A stretch of 22,539 bases of DNA from a virus. Within the stretch, counting starts at the first letter, position 1. Each line of letters starts with the position of its first letter. Positions 18,777-22,539 of this stretch are shown one piece after another. The DNA is taken from positions 1 through 22,539 of the IMG/VR virus record IMGVR_UViG_3300042934_000444; one strand, given 5' to 3'. The translations under genes were made by a program, and so were the position numbers. Below the pieces are notes generated by a model. The model was not told where the DNA came from, did not search any database, and saw nothing but the letters and a program-made list of their open reading frames with translations.

Positions 18777-19722
18777 TACTCGAACTTCTCGACGGTGAAG
18801 TACACGCCGTTCATGTTCGCGTTCTCACCCAGCGACTTCCGGTAGGCGTCCTGTTCGTCAAGGCGCGCCTTCTCGTACCAATTGACGAACGGACCCTTGG
18901 CGACCGGGCGCTGACCGGAGTAGTTCATCGGGTCAGACAGTTCGTCGTTCGTCGCATCCGGCATCCACTCGCCGTTTGGCCCGGTGAGGTTGCGGATCAG
19001 TTGCTCCGCGATGACAAGGTCAACTTGTTCTTCGTCCCACTCGGGCTCCGGCACCGACGAGATCATGCGCCCGTCGTCGCCGTATTCGTAGAACGTTCGT
19101 GGCTCCCACCCCCAGAGTCGCCGTGGGGCGATCCCGGAGCGCGCGGCGAAAGCTACTTGCTGACGGAGCGCGACGCTGCCCCGGAGCCTTTTACCAGTGC
19201 GTTCAGTCGCTGCTCAGGCTCATACTCGTTCAGCGACCACACCGCATCACGAATCTTGCCGATGTCGCTACCAGACAGGACGTCGAACAGGTCACCCCAC
19301 TCGTCGTCGCTGATTTCGACGGGTTCGCCGTCCTCGAGCCGTGCACCGTACGCCACGTTTGAGGTGTCGCGGTATCGTGCGGCGGCTTCACACGCAGCGT
19401 CGTAGTTGTACCCGTAGTGACGGTCAATCGGGACGTCGGGCCGCACCGGGCACTTCGACGTCAGGTTCGACCAGTCACGCCCGGGGAGGCGCGTGAGACG
19501 GATGGTGAGGAGGGAATCGGCGGACCGTTCCTCGAGCTCGTCCAGTTGCTTCTGGATCTCGTCAGCCGGCGACAAGGCCCCGAGACGGGGATCGGCAGCG
19601 GCCGTTTCGAGTTCCTTTTCCAGACGCTCACGCTCAGCAGACACGGCGCCGTCGAGGACAACCACAACATCCTTGAATGGCCGTGCGGCACGAGCTGCGG
19701 CCAACTGTTCCTTGAAGTTCAT
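18773..19722 (-). CDS. Tail assembly chaperone GT, made by -1 frameshift
   Basis: The downstream frame (18773-19189) has no own start of note before the internal ATG 19066, and continues in frame upstream to the G reading frame shifted by -1. Joined at 19189, it gives 316 residues, of which the last 138 are the T part: FAARSGIAPRRLWGWEPRTF, then EQVDLVIAEQLIRN and WYEKARLDEQDAYRKSLG. In siphoviruses G and GT coat the tape measure protein during tail assembly. The arrangement, tube gene, G, shifted T, tape measure, is standard, so the fusion is well supported although the site is not a textbook one. Confidence 0.8.
19153..19722 (-). CDS. Tail assembly chaperone G
   Basis: A protein of 189 residues from ATG 19722; GTG 19731 is a possible start three codons earlier. 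It has a helical charged N-terminus (MNFKEQLAAARAARPFKD), an acidic middle (SPADEIQKQLDELEERSAD) and a conserved-looking second half (RDWSNLTSKCPVRPDVPIDR, GYNYDAACEAAARY, DDEWGDLFDVL, DIGKIRDAVWSLNEYEP). This arrangement is typical of actinophage chaperones. A 13-bp hairpin separates it from the tail tube gene. Most ribosomes should end at the TAG at 19153. Confidence 0.85.
   Translation of the reverse strand: MNFKEQLAAARAARPFKDVVVVLDGAVSAERERLEKELETAAADPRLGALSPADEIQKQLDELEERSADSLLTIRLTRLPGRDWSNLTSKCPVRPDVPIDRHYGYNYDAACEAAARYRDTSNVAYGARLEDGEPVEISDDEWGDLFDVLSGSDIGKIRDAVWSLNEYEPEQRLNALVKGSGAASRSVSK
19187..19195 (-). other. Programmed -1 frameshift site
   Basis: The minus strand reads GGTAAAAGG, with zero-frame codons CTG GTA AAA GGC. 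A -1 slip of the AAA codon onto the overlapping AAA (GGT AAA AGG) moves ribosomes into the T frame. A stop in the -1 frame about 27 bases upstream and the zero-frame TAG at 19153 confine the shift to this short window, in which no better slippery run occurs. Confidence 0.6.
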
Positions 19723-19757
19723 TCTGTTCACCGTTTACTTCACCGTGGAGGGTGGAA

Positions 19758-19794
19758 CCTGACCCTGGGGCACGGTGAGAACCCCAGGGTCAGG
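19758..19794 (-). terminator. 13-bp perfect hairpin after the tail tube gene
   Basis: CCTGACCCTGGGG (19758-19770) pairs exactly with CCCCAGGGTCAGG (19782-19794) with an 11-base loop, seven bases beyond the stop of the tail tube gene. Only TTCC follows on the minus strand. It is probably a partial terminator or 3' stabiliser that lets the tube gene be expressed at a higher level than the chaperones. Confidence 0.6.
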
Positions 19795-19801
19795 AGATGG
19801 A

Positions 19802-20320
19802 TCAGACGCCAGCCGCGACGACGCCCTCGACGATGGGGCCAGTGATCGAAGCGCGCTGCTTGATGTGGAACTTCCCATCAGGGGTGACCGGGAAGATCTG
19901 CGAACCCAGCGTCACCGGAACCGTGCGCACCTTCTGCGCCGCCGCGACAAGCGTCCCGTTCGGCACATTCGGGCGGATGACGAAATAGCCAGACTTCGAG
20001 GTGGCAGGCGGCGTCGGCTTGAGGACAACAGCCGCCGACGACGCGGTGACCGAGTCCATGTACTCGAGCATCCCGAGCGTGTCGGTACGGATACCCAGCG
20101 CCTCAAGGTCAACGGTCAGGCCCAGGCGTGCGTCAGTGTCGACAACCTGGTCCGCGTCAAGCGCGAACCCGCCCGGAGTGAACGAGTGCGTGATACGCGT
20201 TCCGTCGCCGATCTCGTCATCAGTCGGCTCTTCGAGGTCAGCGATCGTGTCGACCCACCAGATGACAAGGTTGCCCTTGACATCAATCGCGGCGGGAACA
20301 ACGTCAGCAACATCAACCAT
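19802..20320 (-). CDS. Major tail (tube) protein
   Basis: A protein of 172 residues from ATG 20320 with AAAGGACTG upstream. It is beta-rich with GNLVIWWVDTIADLEEPTDDEI, TPGGFALDADQVVDTDARLGL and GYFVIRPNVPNGTLVAAAQKVRTVPVTLGSQ, and ends FHIKQRASITGPIVEGVVAAG. Length and the place between the terminator and chaperone genes are those of a siphovirus tail tube subunit, which stacks as hexamers. It is flanked by hairpins on both sides. Confidence 0.85.
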   Translation of the reverse strand: MVDVADVVPAAIDVKGNLVIWWVDTIADLEEPTDDEIGDGTRITHSFTPGGFALDADQVVDTDARLGLTVDLEALGIRTDTLGMLEYMDSVTASSAAVVLKPTPPATSKSGYFVIRPNVPNGTLVAAAQKVRTVPVTLGSQIFPVTPDGKFHIKQRASITGPIVEGVVAAGV

Positions 20321-20337
20321 GTTCAGTCCTTTCTTCT

Positions 20338-20386
20338 CCCCGACAACCGGGGTTCTTCCTTGGGTTGCCCTCTGGGAGACAGAGGG
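20338..20386 (-). repeat. Two small hairpins upstream of the tail tube gene
   Basis: CCCTCTG (20368-20374) pairs with CAGAGGG (20380-20386), and CCCCG (20338-20342) with CGGGG (20348-20352). On the minus strand they fall between the stop of the terminator gene and the start of the tube gene. No T-run follows. They may separate or stabilise the tube message. Confidence 0.45.
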
Positions 20387-20390
20387 AGTC

Positions 20391-20768
20391 TTATGAGTGG
20401 GTCAGGTCGAACTGGTCGACGAGGTACCAGAGAGGCGGGTTCGCTTCCTTGTCCAGCCGTGGCGGCAGAGACACGGGATGGGTGAGCCGGCCGACACCGG
20501 GGATGACGTAGTCCGTCAGCAGCCCGACGACACGACGCCCAACCCACTTCGCCTGCTCAACCGTGGTCGCGACACTGTGGATCGTGTACGTCGTGTCATT
20601 GACGTTCGACGGGCCACCCAGACGATCGGACGTGTCAGCACCCAGCGGTGCAAACACGGACGCGTAACGTGCAGGAGGGTTCGTCACCGTGCCCTCATAG
20701 ATCGCGTTCGCGAGCTGCGAGTCAGAGCGAAGACGGGCGAGAACAGCCGCGTCACCCGCGGCGCTCAT
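20391..20768 (-). CDS. Tail terminator protein
   Basis: A protein of 125 residues from ATG 20768, with AGAGGACAG upstream and an ATGA overlap with the small gene before it. It has VLARLRSDSQLANAIYEGTV, ARYASVFAPLGADTSDRLGG, TTYTIHSVATTVEQAKWVGRRV and VPIPG-like ends that match the tail-terminator (gp-U-like) proteins of actinophages. It would cap the tail tube and join it to the head. The final part is proline and tryptophan-rich. Confidence 0.75.
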   Translation of the reverse strand: MSAAGDAAVLARLRSDSQLANAIYEGTVTNPPARYASVFAPLGADTSDRLGGPSNVNDTTYTIHSVATTVEQAKWVGRRVVGLLTDYVIPGVGRLTHPVSLPPRLDKEANPPLWYLVDQFDLTHS

Positions 20769-20929
20769 TCTGTCCTCTTCTCACGTGCGGCGAGTTCGCG
20801 AAGTATCTCCAACCCGCGACGCTGGGCATCGCCCATCGGGATATAACACCCATCGGAGGGGAGAACCTGCTGCCAACCGCCATTTCCGGGGATGACTCCA
20901 CCGGTAGCGAATCCTTCAGTGGCGCTCAC
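20765..20929 (-). CDS. Small head-tail region protein
   Basis: GTG 20929 overlaps the upstream stop (GTGA) and opens a frame of 54 residues that ends in an ATGA overlap with the terminator gene. It reads MSATEGFATGGVIPGNGGWQ, then CYIPMGDAQRRGLEILRELAAREKRTE. A Gly-rich start with TGG-IPG followed by a helical end recurs in small actinophage structural-region proteins. Its function is unknown; coupling on both sides supports it. Confidence 0.72.
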   Translation of the reverse strand: MSATEGFATGGVIPGNGGWQQVLPSDGCYIPMGDAQRRGLEILRELAAREKRTE

Positions 20930-21315
20930 AAGATGTCCTCCACGGCCTCAGCGAGACCCTTCTCGAAGTCGTCCTCGTTCTTCTGCAACGCGGCGTGGCC
21001 GTAGCCCGTGGGCGGCGTCGTCGGGGTGCCGTACTCAAGCGTTCCGATCAGACCACCAAGCCAGTGCGAACCCTTGCCACGCACAGTCGGCCCGATCTCA
21101 GCCGTGACACCTTCAGAGTCCGTCGTGATGTCGTAACTGACGGTGAATGCACCGCGGGGAATCATCTCCGACTGCGAAAGCGGGTCGCGCCAGTCGTCCT
21201 TCACGTGACGGGCGGTCACCTCAATGGCCTTCCGGACGTTTGCGTGTGTCTTCGCCGGAATTTCACCGAGATCCGCCACGAGCTTGCTCAACTCCGAGTA
21301 GTCAAAGGTCGTCAC
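20926..21315 (-). CDS. HK97 gp10-like head-tail connector
   Basis: A protein of 129 residues from GTG 21315 (GTGA overlap). It has YSELSKLVADLGEIPAKTHANVRKAIEVTARHVKDDWR, the N-terminal helical pair, then GAFTVSYDI and VTAEIGPTVRGKGSHWLGGLIGTLEYGTP, which is the conserved 'IG...G.LG..IE.G' of the gp10-like family. It ends with a helix (LQKNEDDFEKGLAEAVEDIL). It belongs between head closure and tail terminator proteins and serves in the neck. Confidence 0.82.
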   Translation of the reverse strand: MTTFDYSELSKLVADLGEIPAKTHANVRKAIEVTARHVKDDWRDPLSQSEMIPRGAFTVSYDITTDSEGVTAEIGPTVRGKGSHWLGGLIGTLEYGTPTTPPTGYGHAALQKNEDDFEKGLAEAVEDIL

Positions 21316-21698
21316 GTCTGCACCTCCACCGGGAAACGACGCGCGGTCGCATCGGTCTGGAAGAACACGCCCTCAATGTTCAGCCGCAGCCCCACACTCG
21401 CCGGATCATTCACAGACGCCGTGATCTCCGCCGAGTCATTCACCTGCACACCACCCGACGTCGCGACAGGAAGGTCCAGACGCGGAGTCTGCGCTGCAAG
21501 GTTCTGCCCCTGCGCGTCCACCGACCCGACGACGCTCGAGGAGAGCTTCAGCCGTGCCGGGCCGTTGTAGACAGTCACCGTGGTTGGCGTGTAAGTGCCT
21601 GTCTCCTCATCGAAGACCGGCTCCGTTTCGCGGGTGATAAGCACCGTGTCAGTCATGCGCACCTCAGCGAAGTTCCTGCCCAGGCCGAGGATGCTCAC
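21312..21698 (-). CDS. Head closure protein
   Basis: A protein of 128 residues from GTG 21698 (GTGA overlap). The opening segment MSILGLGRNFAEVRMTDTVLITR with VFDEETGTYTPTTVTVYNGPARL is typical of the actinophage head closure family (DUF6093-like). The rest is beta-rich (LPVATSGGVQVNDSAEITASV). It would close the portal channel and attach the tail. Confidence 0.78.
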   Translation of the reverse strand: MSILGLGRNFAEVRMTDTVLITRETEPVFDEETGTYTPTTVTVYNGPARLKLSSSVVGSVDAQGQNLAAQTPRLDLPVATSGGVQVNDSAEITASVNDPASVGLRLNIEGVFFQTDATARRFPVEVQT

Positions 21699-22255
21699 CG
21701 GGTCTCCACCACCGTCACATCACCACGGCCGAACTGGCGGCGAATAAGCGCCTGCTGCGGCTCCGGAAGCACCATCCCAGACCCCGTGCCACCATCAGCG
21801 AACGCAGCCCGGAAATCATCAAGCGCAACCGACGACAACCCGCCAAACGTGAGCCCCGTACCCGTCTCAACCGCAAGGATCGCCTGCGACACAAGAACAG
21901 CAGAGAACGACACCAGCACAGGCGGCGCCGTAGCAACACCCCACGTGAACGTCACATCCACCGGGTCATCACACGACACCGTCAAATACCCAGGCCGGTA
22001 CGTGTAATCCACCGCAACCGAATCCCGCTCAACCGCGTCCACGGACACGACCGGATACTGAGGCAAATCAACCCGCCCAGCATCCGGCCATGCCGTGAAC
22101 GTCGATTGAGTCGTCGGGTAAACGTCCTGCCCGATAACCGACCGAAGGTACGCGGAAGCGTCCACCAACAGTGTGGTGACCCACTCATCCTCCGCACTCG
22201 AAAAAGTACGGTTCAGACGAGCGGCGACAGCGTCAGAGTTGGTGAACGCAACCAC
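21695..22255 (-). CDS. Head-tail adaptor
   Basis: A protein of 186 residues from GTG 22255, set by AGGAGG at good spacing. It begins VAFTNSDAVAARLNRTFS, then EDEWVTTLLVDASAYLRSVIG, and has YPVVSVDAVERDSVAVDYTYRPGYLTV with VDVTFTWGVATAPP. These are features of gp6/gp15-type adaptor (connector) proteins. It follows the major capsid gene after a short gap. It would bind the portal and the head closure protein. Confidence 0.82.
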   Translation of the reverse strand: MVAFTNSDAVAARLNRTFSSAEDEWVTTLLVDASAYLRSVIGQDVYPTTQSTFTAWPDAGRVDLPQYPVVSVDAVERDSVAVDYTYRPGYLTVSCDDPVDVTFTWGVATAPPVLVSFSAVLVSQAILAVETGTGLTFGGLSSVALDDFRAAFADGGTGSGMVLPEPQQALIRRQFGRGDVTVVETR

Positions 22256-22270
22256 GATTACCTCCTGGGG

Positions 22271-22539
22271 TCAGGCCGAGACGTAGTGCTGGATCGCCGT
22301 GGCGCGGAGCGCCTTGGCGCCGTACACGTGCAGGCCGTCGATCTGGTCACCGAAGGCGTCCAGGGCAACGTTCGCGCGCTGCTTGACGATCTGCTCGACG
22401 AACGCGAACGCGCGACCCCAGTAGCCGATGAAGACCGGCTTCGAGGTGTTCGCGATCGCAGCGGACGGGGTCTCCACGACGGTGAAGCCGCGGTACTCGC
22501 CGATGACACCGTTACGGAGCGTCTGGTCTGAACCGGACT
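22271..22539 (-). CDS. Major capsid protein, C-terminal part (cut by window edge)
   Basis: The last 88 complete codons of a gene that continues beyond the window. The sequence RNGVIGEYRGFTVVETPS, then YWGRAFAFVEQIVKQRANVAL and DQIDGLHVYGAKALRATAI, is characteristic of the C-terminal A-domain of HK97-fold capsid proteins of the P22-coat/actinophage type. It is followed by the adaptor gene, as in the head-to-tail order of siphoviruses. The start lies to the right of the window. Confidence 0.85.
   Translation of the reverse strand, partial: SGSDQTLRNGVIGEYRGFTVVETPSAAIANTSKPVFIGYWGRAFAFVEQIVKQRANVALDAFGDQIDGLHVYGAKALRATAIQHYVSA

Noticed and set aside
1-22539. Insertion sequence or transposase
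   Set aside because: No transposase motifs or terminal inverted repeats with target duplications were seen; the only recombinase is the phage integrase.

Overview
The window is about half of the genome of a temperate, long-tailed (siphovirus-type) phage of a high-GC Gram-positive host, most likely an actinobacterium. The support is the GC-rich third codon positions, the gene order, start-stop overlaps at nearly every junction, GTG starts, and tail, lysis and integration proteins of the kinds found in actinobacteriophages. The genus of the host cannot be read from this sequence. An apparently uninterrupted attP (the 3' end of a tRNA gene flanked by integrase arm-site-like repeats) lies between phage genes on both sides. 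This suggests the free or circular phage genome rather than an integrated prophage.

Layout from left to right. (1) 1-5721, minus strand: the early operon. It starts at a Cro-like repressor (5721) and an excisionase-like protein, runs through very small coupled genes, a gene-poor patch with two tRNA T-arm-like hairpins (about 3980-4530), small zinc-binding and membrane proteins and a RecB/Cas4-like exonuclease, and ends at the window edge in an HNH-like protein. (2) 5833-9157, plus strand: the lysogeny arm, with a repressor-like protein, a regulatory non-coding stretch, a small HTH protein, an endonuclease VII-like HNH protein, the tyrosine integrase and three small cargo genes, closed by a strong terminator. 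(3) 9180-9480: attP with repeated arm-type sites. (4) 9489-9728: a small plus-strand gene with its own terminator. (5) 11217 down to 9735, minus strand: the lysis cassette, made of an M15-type endolysin, two holin-like membrane proteins and a 22-residue peptide. (6) 11678 down to 11235: a self-contained promoter, two genes and a terminator, which looks like a moron. (7) 22539 down to 11693, minus strand: the late structural operon. It holds the end of the major capsid protein, head-tail connectors, tail terminator, tail tube, tail assembly chaperones joined by a -1 frameshift, tape measure, distal tail protein, hub protein and several fibre proteins.

The early and lysogeny arms diverge at 5722-5832, which should hold the genetic switch. 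The late operon is read toward the lysis genes and ends at the hairpin at 9689-9728.

The observations I rate highest are: the paralogous 'DDDT-C' small genes on either side of the lysis cassette, each behind a TGTATCA motif and in front of a terminator; repeated gene-junction sequences that encode both a C-terminal tail and the next ribosome binding site; a non-canonical -1 frameshift site; and an antisense gene candidate inside the late operon.
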